The notes: generated by a model not told the origin, from the sequence alone. A stretch of DNA of 45,211 bases from Bacillota bacterium (GCA_030705955.1 JAUZPL010000033.1:1-45211); one strand, 5' to 3'; positions 17,432 through 26,834 are shown, numbered from the stretch's first letter. Numbers and translations: made by a program.

Positions 17432-18829
17432 ATGGGACAACACTGGCAGGAACTCGTTCCAATTGATCGTTATATTGTCGCGACAAGTGGTCTCTTGCAT
17501 GAATATGATCGAAAAGTCTTAACGTTTTTATATCAGCCTCTAATTGGGTCCACCTGTCTCAGTTTATATATGACACTATGGGGAGAGGTTGAGGAAAATA
17601 AGTTATGGTCTGAATCCTCCTCCCACCATTTACTGATGAATCTGATGAGTATGAATTTAAAAGATATTTACGATGGACGGCTCAAATTAGAAGGAATTGG
17701 GCTTTTGAAAACATTTGTAAAAGAGGAAGAGGGGGAGCGGTCTTTTATTTACGAGCTACAGCCCCCACTTACACCAGAACAGTTTTTTTTAGATGGAATG
17801 TTAAATATTTATTTGTACAGAAAAATTGGTAAAAATCATTTTGTTCGCCTAAAGCGTTTTTTTAGTGTCCAAAAAAAGCCTTTAGAAAAAGAATATAATG
17901 AAGTGACTAAACCCTTTCAAGATGTTTTTGAATCTGTCTCTACTTCAAGCATCCAATACTTTCAAGAGAATTCTATTGATTTAGAATCAGATGCTAATAA
18001 GGTATTTGTGGGACGTGGAAAACAGTTGGAAATTCAAATTGATCCTGCTGTCTTTAATTTTGAACTTCTGCTTGCCGGGTTAAATGAATCCCTTGTACCA
18101 AAAAAAGCATTAACCAAAAAGGTAAAAGAAGTAATTAGTAATCTTGCTTTTCTTTATCATATAGATTCCATTGAAATGAAGAATATTATTTTAGATGCCA
18201 TTGATGAAGAGAATGAAATTAATATTGAGGAATTAAGGAAATCTGCACGGGATTGGTATCAATTAGCAAATGCCGACCAATTGCCTGGTTTAATTGAAAG
18301 ACTACAGCCCGTAGCCCATCAATCACAGCAAACACAACCAAAAACGCAGGAAGAAAAACTAATTCGATATTTAGAGACCACTTCTCCATTACAGGTATTA
18401 AAAGATCTTTCCGGTGGGGTGGTGCCATCAAATTCAGATATTCAAATTATTGAAGAAGTCATGTTTAAACAAAAGCTGCTTCCAGGTGTGGTGAATGTGC
18501 TAATTCAGTTTGTCATGTTAAGAACAGACATGAAATTAACAAAAGGGTATGTTGAGAAAATTGCCAGCCACTGGACGAGGAAACAAGTGAAAACGGTCAA
18601 AGAGGCTATGGATTTAGCTAAAAACGAACATCGAACCTATCTTGATTGGAGCAACAGTAAAAAAAGTGGAAGATCTACAAAACAAAAGCCAATTCGAACC
18701 GAATTTTTGCCTGATTGGTTTGATGGTGAGAATTCTAAACAAGGGGAAAATATTCAGCATGAAAATGATGTGAATCTAGAAGCCAAAAAGAAAGAAATTG
18801 AAGAAAAACTCAAGGCTTTTCGAAAATAG
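17432..18829 (+). CDS. dnaB: Replication initiation and membrane attachment protein DnaB
   Basis: Gram-positive primosome protein (not the E. coli helicase): together with DnaD and DnaI it loads the replicative helicase at the origin and at restarting forks. The 465-residue product has the family N-terminus (ELVPIDRYIVATSG, then FLYQPLIGSTCLSLYMTLW) and DnaB/DnaD-type helical domains in the middle and C-terminal half, ending in a charged coiled-coil-like tail (EAKKKEIEEKLKAFRK). The ribosome binding site is weak (GGGG at 17418-17421). It is directly followed by dnaI, whose ribosome binding site overlaps the dnaB stop. Confidence 0.94.
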   Translation: MGQHWQELVPIDRYIVATSGLLHEYDRKVLTFLYQPLIGSTCLSLYMTLWGEVEENKLWSESSSHHLLMNLMSMNLKDIYDGRLKLEGIGLLKTFVKEEEGERSFIYELQPPLTPEQFFLDGMLNIYLYRKIGKNHFVRLKRFFSVQKKPLEKEYNEVTKPFQDVFESVSTSSIQYFQENSIDLESDANKVFVGRGKQLEIQIDPAVFNFELLLAGLNESLVPKKALTKKVKEVISNLAFLYHIDSIEMKNIILDAIDEENEINIEELRKSARDWYQLANADQLPGLIERLQPVAHQSQQTQPKTQEEKLIRYLETTSPLQVLKDLSGGVVPSNSDIQIIEEVMFKQKLLPGVVNVLIQFVMLRTDMKLTKGYVEKIASHWTRKQVKTVKEAMDLAKNEHRTYLDWSNSKKSGRSTKQKPIRTEFLPDWFDGENSKQGENIQHENDVNLEAKKKEIEEKLKAFRK

Positions 18830-18842
18830 GAGGTGAAACTTT

Positions 18843-19775
18843 GTGGAAAGGATAAATCAAACATTAAAACGACTATCTTCTAATGAAAATTTTCAAAAAA
18901 GATACCAACAAATGAGAAAAACTGTTCTCGAACACCCAGATATTAAAGCTTTTCTAGAAGAAAATCAGGCTGTTATAACTGAAGATATGATTGAAAAAAG
19001 CATGGCAAAGCTTTTTGAATATAGCACTCAGACCAGGGATTGCAACCAGTGCCCAAGTCTTGAAGAGTGTATGAATATAATGAAAGGCTACCAGCCTAAA
19101 TTAGTCTTAACAAGAAATTCAATTGATGTTCAATATGAACCTTGTCAAAGAAAAATAATAAATGATGAAAAGAAGAAAAATGAACGGCTGATTAAAAGCC
19201 TTTATGTACCAAGTGAAATTTTACATGCTTCCTTTGATGACTTTGAGAAGGATTTTGGAAGAATTGATGCACTTGATCAGGCTGCTTCATTCTTAATGAA
19301 TTATGAACCCGGTAAAAAATTAAAAGGAATCTATTTTTATGGGAAATTCGGTGTAGGAAAGTCATTCCTCCTAGGAGCCATAGCAAATGAGCTTGTTAAA
19401 AAAAGAATTTCCTCCATGATTGTATATGTTCCTGAACTATTAAGAGAAATGAAAAGCTCTATTGGAGATTCCACATTAAATGAAAAAATAGAGGCATTAA
19501 AAAAAGAATCCATATTAATGCTGGATGATATCGGTGCTGAAATGGTTTCAAGCTGGACAAGGGATGAAATTTTGGGACCTATTCTACAATTTAGAATGCT
19601 GGAAAATCTCCCGACCTTTTTTACCTCGAATTTTGATTTTCAAGGTCTTGAGCACCATTTGACTTATAGTCAGCGCGGTGAAGAAGAGAAAATGAAGGCT
19701 CGCCGAATGATGGAGCGGATTCGTTATCTTAGTGAACCAGTGTTAGTAGATGGTCCAAATAGAAGAGATATTTAG
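18843..19775 (+). CDS. dnaI: Primosomal protein DnaI (helicase loader ATPase)
   Basis: AAA+ ATPase that loads the replicative helicase. The 310 residues include an N-terminal helicase-binding domain with a cysteine cluster (CNQCPSLEEC and a later Cys) that likely binds zinc, Walker A GKFGVGKS (167-174), Walker B LMLDDIG and sensor region FFTSNFDF, with RRMMERI near the C-terminus. A GTG start at 18843 is chosen with GGAGGTGAAA upstream (TTG 18841 is out of frame). Only 13 bp separate it from dnaB, so the two form one transcription unit ending at the next terminator. Confidence 0.95.
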   Translation: MERINQTLKRLSSNENFQKRYQQMRKTVLEHPDIKAFLEENQAVITEDMIEKSMAKLFEYSTQTRDCNQCPSLEECMNIMKGYQPKLVLTRNSIDVQYEPCQRKIINDEKKKNERLIKSLYVPSEILHASFDDFEKDFGRIDALDQAASFLMNYEPGKKLKGIYFYGKFGVGKSFLLGAIANELVKKRISSMIVYVPELLREMKSSIGDSTLNEKIEALKKESILMLDDIGAEMVSSWTRDEILGPILQFRMLENLPTFFTSNFDFQGLEHHLTYSQRGEEEKMKARRMMERIRYLSEPVLVDGPNRRDI

Positions 19776-19783
19776 AAATGATG

Positions 19784-19816
19784 AGAACCTGCTTCATTGG
19801 AGCAGGTTTTTATTTT
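19784..19816 (+). terminator. Terminator after dnaI
   Basis: AACCTGCT (19786-19793) pairs with AGCAGGTT (19801-19808), followed by TTTATTTTT. Confidence 0.9.
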
Positions 19817-19903
19817 TGAACTAGCTCTTTAGCCACTTCTATTTTGTCCAAGTTCCCCATATACATTACTACCGAGAAAAATTGGGTTTAAGGGGGAATT
19901 TGG

Positions 19904-20782
19904 TTGGCAGAAATCATCTTCCAAAGCAATGGTGATGCGAAAAAATTTTTTCAACTCCTGCTTAAATATTTAGATTTAGATTCAGATAATCAAGTAATTC
20001 TTCTAGATGAAGATCGACATATAGTAAGGGTTATCGATTCAGAAACGTCTATCTGCTACCTTGACCAAGTAAAAGAAGCTTTCTATGAGTTTATCATTAA
20101 AGTAAAACGTGATGATTGGTTCAGGGAGATACTAAAGGAACACTACTATTATGAAGATGATGAAGAACAGCAGCAAATCTTAGATGTTATTTATTCTATT
20201 CTCGAAGGTGAAAGAGAAGATTTATTTGCACTTTTGAAAAAGACAAACGAGGAACCACGGATCAAGGAGGCTATCAACCAAGTTTTTCAAGAAAATATTT
20301 CACTTTCTTTTGATTCTTTTGCTAAATTTCGATTAAAATCCTATTTTTCAGTATTAGAAGGATATGTAGAAATTTCAATTGATGAGTATATTATGGAACA
20401 GGAATATCAAATGTTTGTCCAGACACTTCGCGATTTTCTTCTGAATCGACAGCCTAGGATGGATTTACTGCATTTACTCGTTGATGAGGAAATTACCTTC
20501 TACACCGAAGAATGGGAAGAAGTAAAAAGGGGAGAACTAGTAAAAATGATTGACCGCAAGCTGTTGTTCAATCATCCGATTTATGTGGACTCTGTTTCTA
20601 TAGCTCCACTTTTATCTATAGCTCCAAACACCATTTTACTTTATACAAAAAATCCCGAAGAACCATTGGTTCGAACAATAAAAAACATCTTTGAAGAAAG
20701 AGTTGAGATCCATTCTTTTCAAACGTTTTGTAAAAAAATAGGTTGGGATATAAATAAAATAGTATCCGATAATGGTGCATAA
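19904..20782 (+). CDS. ytxC: Putative sporulation protein YtxC
   Basis: YtxC-like protein of 292 residues, known mainly as a conserved spore-former protein between dnaI and thrS. It is acidic, with no signal peptide or transmembrane helix, and contains several charged helices (DEEQQQILDVIYSILEGEREDLFALL). No catalytic motif is visible. The TTG start at 19904 is supported by AAGGGGGAA with a 7-nt spacer. The sporulation label comes from the family name; its molecular role is unknown. Confidence 0.85.
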   Translation: MAEIIFQSNGDAKKFFQLLLKYLDLDSDNQVILLDEDRHIVRVIDSETSICYLDQVKEAFYEFIIKVKRDDWFREILKEHYYYEDDEEQQQILDVIYSILEGEREDLFALLKKTNEEPRIKEAINQVFQENISLSFDSFAKFRLKSYFSVLEGYVEISIDEYIMEQEYQMFVQTLRDFLLNRQPRMDLLHLLVDEEITFYTEEWEEVKRGELVKMIDRKLLFNHPIYVDSVSIAPLLSIAPNTILLYTKNPEEPLVRTIKNIFEERVEIHSFQTFCKKIGWDINKIVSDNGA

Positions 20783-20805
20783 ATATTTTCACATGTATCA
20801 GCCTA

Positions 20806-20834
20806 TTGATTTTTGGAAAAATAATGATTATAAT
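20806..20834 (+). promoter_or_regulatory. SigA promoter of thrS
   Basis: TTGATT (20806-20811), 17-bp spacer, perfect TATAAT (20829-20834); transcription would start near 20841, at the head of the T-box leader. Confidence 0.75.
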
Positions 20835-20840
20835 AACGTA

Positions 20841-21110
20841 CATACTAAATTATGTGTAAAAGTAATGATGAGGACAATAGTATTCTGTTTCGGTTTATAG
20901 AGAGGGAAGTCTAGGCTGAAAGCTTCCTAACATGAAAAGAATACTTACCACCTTTAAACTTCAGCTGTGAAAACATCTATTTGATGATAGTAATTGCTGA
21001 CGGCAAAAACCGTTATTTTCCTAAAGTCGTTTTATTTTTTTATAAAACGAAAATTTGGGTGGAACCACGTGTTAATTTAACTCGTCCCTTTTCCTAGGGA
21101 CGGGTTTTTT
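20841..21110 (+). promoter_or_regulatory. T-box riboswitch (threonine), thrS leader
   Basis: Leader RNA that reads uncharged tRNA-Thr. The T-box core GGTGGAACCACG lies at about 21058-21069; the terminator stem CGTCCCT (21083-21089) / AGGGACG (21096-21102) with its T run follows and competes with the antiterminator. In stem I, ACC followed by A (20947-20950) is the specifier and encodes threonine, in agreement with the downstream gene. This accounts for the whole gap between ytxC and thrS. Confidence 0.92.
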
Positions 21111-21140
21111 ATTTTTTAATAGAAAAAGGAGGAGTAAAAA

Positions 21141-23075
21141 ATGTCAGACGTTGTGAAAATTTCGTTTCCTGATGGTGCAGTAAAGGAGTTTCCAAAGGGA
21201 ACGACAACTGAGGATATTGCTGCATCTATTAGCCCGGGCTTAAAGAAAAAAGCTATCGCGGGAAAATGGAATGGAAATATGGTCGATCTTCGTCGTCCAA
21301 TTATGGAGGATGGTTCAATAGAAATCATTACACCGGATTCAAGTGACGCACTAGAGGTTTTACGTCATAGTACAGCTCATTTAATGGCACAAGCGATTAA
21401 ACGGTTATATCCAAATGTAAAACTTGGTGTTGGCCCCGTTATTGAAGGTGGATTTTATTACGATATCGACCTTGAGCAATCTTTAACTCCGGAAGATCTG
21501 CCATTGATTGAAAAAGAAATGGCTAAAATTGTGAATGAAAATATTGAAGTCGTTCGAAAGGAAGTTAGCAGACAAGAAGCTGTACAGCTTTTTAAAGAAG
21601 CTTACGACCCATATAAACTTGAATTAATAGAGGCAATTCCTGTAAATGAAACAGTAACGATTTATGAACAAGGTGAGTTCTTCGATCTTTGCCGTGGCGT
21701 TCACGTACCATCAACAGGAAAAATTAAAGAATTCAAGTTATTAAGTATTGCTGGAGCATACTGGCGTGGTAATAGTGATAATAAAATGCTTCAACGTATA
21801 TATGGAACAGCTTTCTTTAAGAAAGAAGACTTGGCCGAACACCTTCGTTTACTCGAGGAAGCAAAAGAACGTGACCATCGCAAAATTGGAAAAGAATTAA
21901 ACTTATTTACTACATCACAAAAAGTAGGACAAGGCTTACCGCTGTGGCTTCCAAAAGGTGCAACCATTCGCAGAATCATTGAACGGTATATTGTAGATAA
22001 GGAACAGCGCTTAGGGTATGACCATGTCTATACTCCAATTATGGGTAGTGTCGAGCTTTATAAAACATCCGGACACTGGGATCACTACCATGAAGATATG
22101 TTCCCTGTCATGGAAATGGATAATGAACAATTAGTTCTTCGTCCAATGAACTGTCCACACCATATGATGGTTTATAAAAATAGTATTCACAGCTATCGTG
22201 AGCTTCCAATTCGTATTGCCGAGCTTGGATTGATGCATCGTTATGAAATGTCTGGCGCATTATCAGGCCTTCAACGGGTACGTGGTATGACACTAAATGA
22301 TTCACATATTTTTGTTCGTCCAGATCAGATCAAGGATGAATTCCAACGTGTTGTCAGCTTAATTCTAGATGTGTATAAAGACTTTAGTATTACCGACTAT
22401 TCGTTCCGTCTTTCATACCGTGATCCACAAGATAAAGCGAAATATTTTGATGATGATGCTATGTGGGAAAAAGCTCAAAGCATGCTGAAAGAAGCGATGG
22501 ATGATTTAGGACTTGAATACTTTGAAGCAGAAGGCGAAGCAGCATTCTACGGCCCTAAGCTCGATGTTCAGGTTAGAACGGCTCTTGGAAAAGATGAAAC
22601 TCTTTCTACTGTACAATTGGACTTCTTACTCCCAGAACGCTTTGATTTAACATACGTTGGCGAAGATGGAAAGCAGCATCGCCCAGTCGTTATTCACCGC
22701 GGGGTAGTATCCACAATGGAACGTTTTGTCGCGTATCTTATTGAGGAATATAAAGGTGCATTCCCAACATGGTTAGCACCTGTTCAAGTACAAGTGATTC
22801 CAGTATCACCAGGAGTTCATTATGAATATGCAAGAAAAGTTCAAGAAGAACTTAAGAGTGAAGGTTTCCGGGTTGAATTAGATAGCCGAGATGAAAAAAT
22901 AGGTTATAAAATTCGTGAAGCACAAATGCAAAAAATTCCTTACATGCTCGTTGTAGGGGATAAAGAAGTTCAAGAAAATGCAGTGAATGTTCGTAAATAT
23001 GGAGAACAAAGTTCTGAAACAGTTCCATTTGCAAACTTTCTTGCATCGCTTAAAGATGAAGTGAAAAAAGGTTAA
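21141..23075 (+). CDS. thrS: Threonyl-tRNA synthetase
   Basis: Class II synthetase, 644 residues. The N-terminal TGS domain (about 1-63) is followed by the editing domain with [10 protein letters not shown], the catalytic core with class II motif 2 region ([38 protein letters not shown]) and motif 3 ([17 protein letters not shown]), and the anticodon-binding domain (about 535-640). An AAGGAGGAG site precedes the ATG. Control is by the T-box leader, so expression rises when threonine is scarce. Confidence 0.97.
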   Translation: MSDVVKISFPDGAVKEFPKGTTTEDIAASISPGLKKKAIAGKWNGNMVDLRRPIMEDGSIEIITPDSSDALEVLRHSTAHLMAQAIKRLYPNVKLGVGPVIEGGFYYDIDLEQSLTPEDLPLIEKEMAKIVNENIEVVRKEVSRQEAVQLFKEAYDPYKLELIEAIPVNETVTIYEQGEFFDLCRGVHVPSTGKIKEFKLLSIAGAYWRGNSDNKMLQRIYGTAFFKKEDLAEHLRLLEEAKERDHRKIGKELNLFTTSQKVGQGLPLWLPKGATIRRIIERYIVDKEQRLGYDHVYTPIMGSVELYKTSGHWDHYHEDMFPVMEMDNEQLVLRPMNCPHHMMVYKNSIHSYRELPIRIAELGLMHRYEMSGALSGLQRVRGMTLNDSHIFVRPDQIKDEFQRVVSLILDVYKDFSITDYSFRLSYRDPQDKAKYFDDDAMWEKAQSMLKEAMDDLGLEYFEAEGEAAFYGPKLDVQVRTALGKDETLSTVQLDFLLPERFDLTYVGEDGKQHRPVVIHRGVVSTMERFVAYLIEEYKGAFPTWLAPVQVQVIPVSPGVHYEYARKVQEELKSEGFRVELDSRDEKIGYKIREAQMQKIPYMLVVGDKEVQENAVNVRKYGEQSSETVPFANFLASLKDEVKKG

Positions 23076-23138
23076 AAATATATTGAAAAAGATGAATGAT
23101 TTTGCTAAAATACAATTTGTTGATGTAAAAATCATTGT

Positions 23139-23168
23139 TTGACATTTCATCTTTGATTATGATATAGT
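23139..23168 (+). promoter_or_regulatory. SigA promoter of infC-rpmI-rplT
   Basis: Perfect TTGACA (23139-23144), 18-bp spacer, TATAGT (23163-23168). Transcription would begin near 23175. Confidence 0.8.
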
Positions 23169-23174
23169 TACTAA

Positions 23175-23323
23175 GGTAAAATTAAATACGAATTTTTGGT
23201 AAAAGAAGAAGCACCCGCTTCTCACCTGATTGACGCAACTGTTGTTGGCAGGTTTTACGTGAACGAATCTTGATTCATTGTTTATGTTTCGTAAAGTGTG
23301 GGTGTGTTCATCCACACTTTTTT
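23175..23323 (+). promoter_or_regulatory. Ribosomal protein L20 leader with terminator
   Basis: Structured leader upstream of infC, recognised from the segment around 23207-23235 (AAGAAGCACCCGCTTCTCACC...) and the terminator AAAGTGTGG (23293-23301) / CCACACTTT (23312-23320) with T run. In Bacillus the L20 protein binds such a leader and represses its own operon by promoting termination. The remaining 23324-23419 is leader leading to the infC ribosome binding site. Confidence 0.8.
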
Positions 23324-23433
23324 GTTTATGTACTTAAAAAAACTATATGCCAATTCAACGTTGCGTCGGGTAATTCAGGGTACTTCTTGACCAAATCGTT
23401 GTATTTGTGATAAAACCTTGGAGGTGGCTAATT

Positions 23434-23949
23434 ATTAGCAAAGATATGTTGTTAAACGAGGGCATTCGTGCTCGCGAAATTCGTCTTATCGATCAAAATG
23501 GCGAGCAGTTGGGGATAAAATCAAAAAATGAAGCGCTTGAAATTGCAGCGCGCGTTAATCTTGATCTAGTACTTGTTGCACCGAATGCAAAACCACCGGT
23601 AGGACGTATTATGGACTACGGTAAATTCAAGTTCGAGCAGCAGAAGAAAGAAAAAGAAGCACGTAAGAATCAAAAGATTATCACCACTAAAGAAGTTCGT
23701 CTTAGTCCGACAATTGATGAACATGATTTTAATACGAAGCTTCGTAATGCAATCAAATTCCTTGAAAAAGGTGACAAGGTAAAAGCATCAATCCGTTTTA
23801 AAGGACGTGCCATTACCCATAAAGAAATCGGTCAACGTGTTTTAGACCGCTTTTCTGAGGCGTGCAAGGAAGTTGCAACGATTGAGTCACATCCTAAGAT
23901 GGATGGACGTAGCATGTTCCTAGTTTTAGCACCTAAAAACGACAAGTAA
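23434..23949 (+). CDS. infC: Translation initiation factor IF-3
   Basis: IF-3 binds the 30S subunit and checks start-codon and initiator-tRNA selection. The protein starts at ATT (23434), six bases after GGAGGTGG (23420-23427), giving 171 residues (I/M)[11 protein letters not shown]; an in-frame GTG at 23407 lies upstream of that ribosome binding site and is rejected. N- and C-terminal domains are intact ([42 protein letters not shown]). The ATT start is a known feature of infC in other bacteria and allows IF-3 to repress its own translation. Confidence 0.95.
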   Translation: MSKDMLLNEGIRAREIRLIDQNGEQLGIKSKNEALEIAARVNLDLVLVAPNAKPPVGRIMDYGKFKFEQQKKEKEARKNQKIITTKEVRLSPTIDEHDFNTKLRNAIKFLEKGDKVKASIRFKGRAITHKEIGQRVLDRFSEACKEVATIESHPKMDGRSMFLVLAPKNDK

Positions 23950-23965
23950 TAGGGAGGAATTCCAA

Positions 23966-24166
23966 ATGCCAAAAATGAAAACACACCGCGGCGCTGCAAA
24001 GCGTGTTAAAAGAACTGGTTCAGGTAAATTAAAACGTGACCACGCATATACTAGCCATTTATTTGCAAATAAATCAACAAAAGCAAAGCGTAAACTTCGT
24101 AAGTCAACTGTTATTTCTAAAGGTGATTTCAAACGCATCCGTCAATTGTTAGCAAATATTAAGTAA
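23966..24166 (+). CDS. rpmI: 50S ribosomal protein L35
   Basis: 66 residues, highly basic, with the L35 signature [21 protein letters not shown] and the typical C-terminal [17 protein letters not shown] site lies upstream, 16 bp after infC, and the gene is part of the L20-regulated operon. Confidence 0.97.
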   Translation: MPKMKTHRGAAKRVKRTGSGKLKRDHAYTSHLFANKSTKAKRKLRKSTVISKGDFKRIRQLLANIK

Positions 24167-24198
24167 TCGAGTGTCGATTTAAATAGGAGGGAAATTAC

Positions 24199-24558
24199 AT
24201 GCCACGTGTAAAAGGCGGTACAGTTACTCGCAAACGTCGTAAAAAAGTTCTTAAATTAGCTAAAGGTTATTACGGTTCAAAACATACTTTATATAAAGTT
24301 GCTAACCAACAGGTTATGAAATCCTTAATGTATGCATTCCGTGACCGTCGTCAGAAAAAACGCGACTTCCGCAAACTTTGGATTACTCGTATCAATGCAG
24401 CAGCACGCATCAATGGCTTATCTTACAGCCGTTTAATGCATGGTCTTAAGCTTGCAGGTATTGAAGTAAACCGTAAAATGCTTTCTGAATTAGCAGTAAG
24501 TGATGCAGGTGCATTTGCTGAGTTAGCAAATGCTGCAAAACAACAATATAACAAGTAA
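24199..24558 (+). CDS. rplT: 50S ribosomal protein L20
   Basis: 119 residues, basic; N-terminus [20 protein letters not shown] and [20 protein letters not shown] are typical of L20. It binds 23S rRNA early in 50S assembly and also, in Bacillus, the operon leader as repressor. A strong AGGAGGG site is upstream. Repeat copy C and the operon terminator follow. Confidence 0.97.
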   Translation: MPRVKGGTVTRKRRKKVLKLAKGYYGSKHTLYKVANQQVMKSLMYAFRDRRQKKRDFRKLWITRINAAARINGLSYSRLMHGLKLAGIEVNRKMLSELAVSDAGAFAELANAAKQQYNK

Positions 24559-24570
24559 TAGGAAAATTGA

Positions 24571-24675
24571 AGTGCCTTGTTTAGCCCCGACAAGCTTAAG
24601 ACTCTACCCGCAGGACGGTCTTGACCTCCAGAGGGTAGAGTCTTAAGACCTCGAGGGTAGGCACTGAAACTAGAC
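24571..24675 (+). repeat. Dispersed structured repeat, copy C (module 1 only)
   Basis: Starts 12 bp after the rplT stop and ends at CTAGAC. It keeps module 1 but lacks the GCCGC-GCGGC and GCACA-TGTGC module. P1 is AGTGCCT/AGGCACT (a compensatory C-G to T-A change against copy A), and P3 extends to a perfect 15-bp helix (24595-24609 with 24633-24647) whose sequence differs from copy A. The loop core GGACGGTCTTGACCTCC is conserved. It is immediately followed by the terminator and is co-directional with rplT. Confidence 0.85.
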
Positions 24676-24710
24676 AAAAAAGCCATCACCTTTTAAAGGG
24701 ATGGCTTTTT
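24676..24710 (+). terminator. Terminator of the infC-rpmI-rplT operon
   Basis: GCCATC (24682-24687) / GATGGC (24700-24705) extended by flanking A/T pairs and an inner CCTT/AAGG helix, with five T residues. Confidence 0.9.
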
Positions 24711-24727
24711 CTATAAGGAGTGGGGAA

Positions 24728-24991
24728 ATGAAGGAGTTCCTTTGGTTTTATTTAATTATGAATATTTATGGGCTCTTCTTAATGTGGACGGATAAAAAGA
24801 GGGCAATTCATCATCAATACCGTATCCGAGAGAGAACCCTTTGGTTAGTTGCACTTTTTGGAGGTGCAGTTGGAACTACAATAGGGATGCAAATGTTTCG
24901 GCATAAAACAAAACATATTAATTTTAAAATTGGATTTCCCCTGTTAGCCATTTTGGATATTTTTCTTGTTTTCTATATGCTTGTAAAATAA
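24728..24991 (+). CDS. ysdA: DUF1294 membrane protein YsdA
   Basis: An 87-residue protein of the DUF1294/YsdA family: hydrophobic segments at about residues 2-19, 42-60 and 68-86, with the family pattern W(T)DKKRA...R(I)RERTL...GGAVGTTIGMQMFRHKT. The upstream in-frame ATG at 24701 lies inside the terminator stem; ATG 24728 has AAGGAG (24715-24720) with a 7-nt spacer. It follows rplT as in B. subtilis. Function unknown. Confidence 0.88.
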   Translation: MKEFLWFYLIMNIYGLFLMWTDKKRAIHHQYRIRERTLWLVALFGGAVGTTIGMQMFRHKTKHINFKIGFPLLAILDIFLVFYMLVK

Positions 24992-25030
24992 ATACGGTTG
25001 CTAAAAAATTTTTAAAGAGGTGGCAAGAAA

Positions 25031-25522
25031 ATGAGAGTAGAAAAATTGTTTTCCATGCAAAAAGAACTCGACAGCTTTATAGAAGAAAAGCATCAATTAC
25101 AGCAAGAAAATTTATTTGATCGTAAAATTCTTGCCTTATTAGTAGAGATTGGGGAACTTGCAAATGAAACAAGATGCTTTAAATTTTGGAGTGTTAAACC
25201 CTCATCTGAAAAAAAAATTATTTTAGAAGAATTTGTTGATGGCATTCATTTTATATTATCCCTTGGAATTGAGTGCAGTTTTGATAAGGAAGTACTTGAA
25301 ATAAATCCTTCGTCATCGTCTCTTTCAATCACTGAGCAGTTTATACATATTTATCAAATGGTTGGAGCCTTTCAAAAATCTAAAAATATAAATGATTTTA
25401 TTCAAATAATAGAATCTTACTTGCAGTTAGCCTCCTTACTTGGAATTTCTGATTTAGAAATAGAGCAAGCATACATTCAAAAAAATGAAGTAAATTATAA
25501 AAGGCAGCATAATAACTATTAG
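25031..25522 (+). CDS. Dimeric (all-alpha) dUTP diphosphatase
   Basis: Hydrolyses dUTP to dUMP and pyrophosphate, keeping uracil out of DNA. The 163-residue protein is all helical with the metal-binding pattern of the MazG-like/dUTPase_2 superfamily: EIGELANE (E-x-x-E) near residues 47-54, then EEFVDGIHFILSLG (E-x-x-D) near 66-79, with the FKFWS segment between. A GAGGTGG site precedes the start. It stands between ysdA and ysdC, where B. subtilis carries ysdB. Function is inferred from motifs; another dNTP substrate cannot be excluded. Confidence 0.82.
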   Translation: MRVEKLFSMQKELDSFIEEKHQLQQENLFDRKILALLVEIGELANETRCFKFWSVKPSSEKKIILEEFVDGIHFILSLGIECSFDKEVLEINPSSSSLSITEQFIHIYQMVGAFQKSKNINDFIQIIESYLQLASLLGISDLEIEQAYIQKNEVNYKRQHNNY

Positions 25523-25596
25523 CAGAAAATTTGTAAATTTAATGTTTTATTCGTTATAATGTATGTTGTACATACGAAAATTTAGGGGGTCTAAAA

Positions 25597-26682
25597 ATGG
25601 CTAAATTGGATGAAACATTAATCATGTTAAAAGATTTAACCGATGCAAAAGGTGTCCCAGGGAATGAACGTGAAGTTCGAGAAGTAATGAAAAAATACAT
25701 AGCACCTTATGCCGATGAAATTTCTACTGATGGACTTGGAAGCTTAATTGCTAAAAAGGTGGGAAAAGAAGGCGGACCAAAAATAATGGTAGCCGGACAC
25801 CTTGATGAAGTAGGGTTTATGGTTACGCAAATTGATGACAAAGGATTTCTTCGTTTTCAGCCAGTAGGTGGATGGTGGTCACAGGTTATGCTTGCACAAC
25901 GTGTAACCATTGTAACAAAAAAAGGTGATGTAACAGGTATTATTGGATCAAAACCACCCCATATTTTATCACCAGAGGCTCGTAAAAAGCCGGTAGAGAT
26001 TAAAGATATGTTTATCGATGTAGGCGCTTCCAGTCGTGAAGAGGCGGATGGTTGGGGTATTCGTCCAGGGGATATGGTTGTTCCATATTTTGAATTTACT
26101 GTTATGAACAATGAAAAAATGCTATTAGCAAAAGCGTGGGATAATCGAATTGGCTGTGCCATTGCGATTGATGTTTTAAAACAGCTTCAAGGCCAAGACC
26201 ATCCAAACGTTGTTTATGGTGTTGGAGCTATTCAAGAAGAAGTTGGTCTTAGGGGAGCCAAAACAGCAGCTAATAAAATAGAACCGGATATTGGTTTTGC
26301 GGTTGATGTAGGTATTGCTGGGGATACTCCTGGGGTTACTGAAAAAGAAGCACTCAGCAAAATGGGTAAAGGTCCGCAAGTTATTTTATATGATGCGTCC
26401 ATGGTTTCACATAAGGGATTACGTGATTTCGTCACAAACCTTGCTGATGAGCTAAATATTCCATATCAATTTGACTCTGTACCTGGTGGGGGAACAGATG
26501 CAGGTTCTATTCATTTGACACATAATGGAGTTCCTGCTCTTGCTATTACCATTGCAACACGGTATATCCATTCACATGCGGCAATGCTTCATCGCGATGA
26601 TTTTGAAAATGCGGTAAAACTCATTGTAGAAGTAATTAAGCGCCTAGATCGTGAAACAGTTGATCGGATTACATTAGAATAG
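25597..26682 (+). CDS. ysdC: M42 family metallo-aminopeptidase
   Basis: Cytoplasmic M42 peptidase (glutamyl aminopeptidase/endoglucanase-like family), 361 residues. Metal and catalytic residues are seen in [11 protein letters not shown] (His/Asp), AWDNRIGC (bridging Asp), QEEVGLRGA (catalytic Glu pair), [10 protein letters not shown] and the C-terminal [14 protein letters not shown]. Likely trims N-terminal residues from peptides as a large tetrahedral complex, by family knowledge. An AGGGGGT-type site is upstream. It has its own terminator. Confidence 0.93.
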   Translation: MAKLDETLIMLKDLTDAKGVPGNEREVREVMKKYIAPYADEISTDGLGSLIAKKVGKEGGPKIMVAGHLDEVGFMVTQIDDKGFLRFQPVGGWWSQVMLAQRVTIVTKKGDVTGIIGSKPPHILSPEARKKPVEIKDMFIDVGASSREEADGWGIRPGDMVVPYFEFTVMNNEKMLLAKAWDNRIGCAIAIDVLKQLQGQDHPNVVYGVGAIQEEVGLRGAKTAANKIEPDIGFAVDVGIAGDTPGVTEKEALSKMGKGPQVILYDASMVSHKGLRDFVTNLADELNIPYQFDSVPGGGTDAGSIHLTHNGVPALAITIATRYIHSHAAMLHRDDFENAVKLIVEVIKRLDRETVDRITLE

Positions 26683-26689
26683 TTCAAAT

Positions 26690-26719
26690 AAAAAACCCTC
26701 AGAGATCTGAGGGTTTTTA
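26690..26719 (+). terminator. Terminator after ysdC
   Basis: AAACCCTCAGA (26693-26703) / TCTGAGGGTTT (26706-26716), short loop, T run; A-rich upstream side may let it act in both directions. Confidence 0.92.
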
Positions 26720-26741
26720 CATATTGATAATATAATAATTC

Positions 26742-26784
26742 AAAAAAAGGTATAATTCCCTCGGTAATGAGGATTATACCTTTT
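26742..26784 (-). terminator. Terminator of sspI (minus strand)
   Basis: AAAAGGTATAAT (26745-26756) pairs with ATTATACCTTTT (26773-26784), with extra inner pairs; on the minus strand it is followed by a run of seven T residues. Confidence 0.85.
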
Positions 26785-26834
26785 CAAAATAGGACCTTTT
26801 TGAGTGGCCTTCTAAAGATTACAGTATTTTTATT

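Noticed and set aside
24701-24727. ATG 24701 as ysdA start
   Set aside because: It lies in the rplT terminator stem and has no ribosome binding site; ATG 24728 does.
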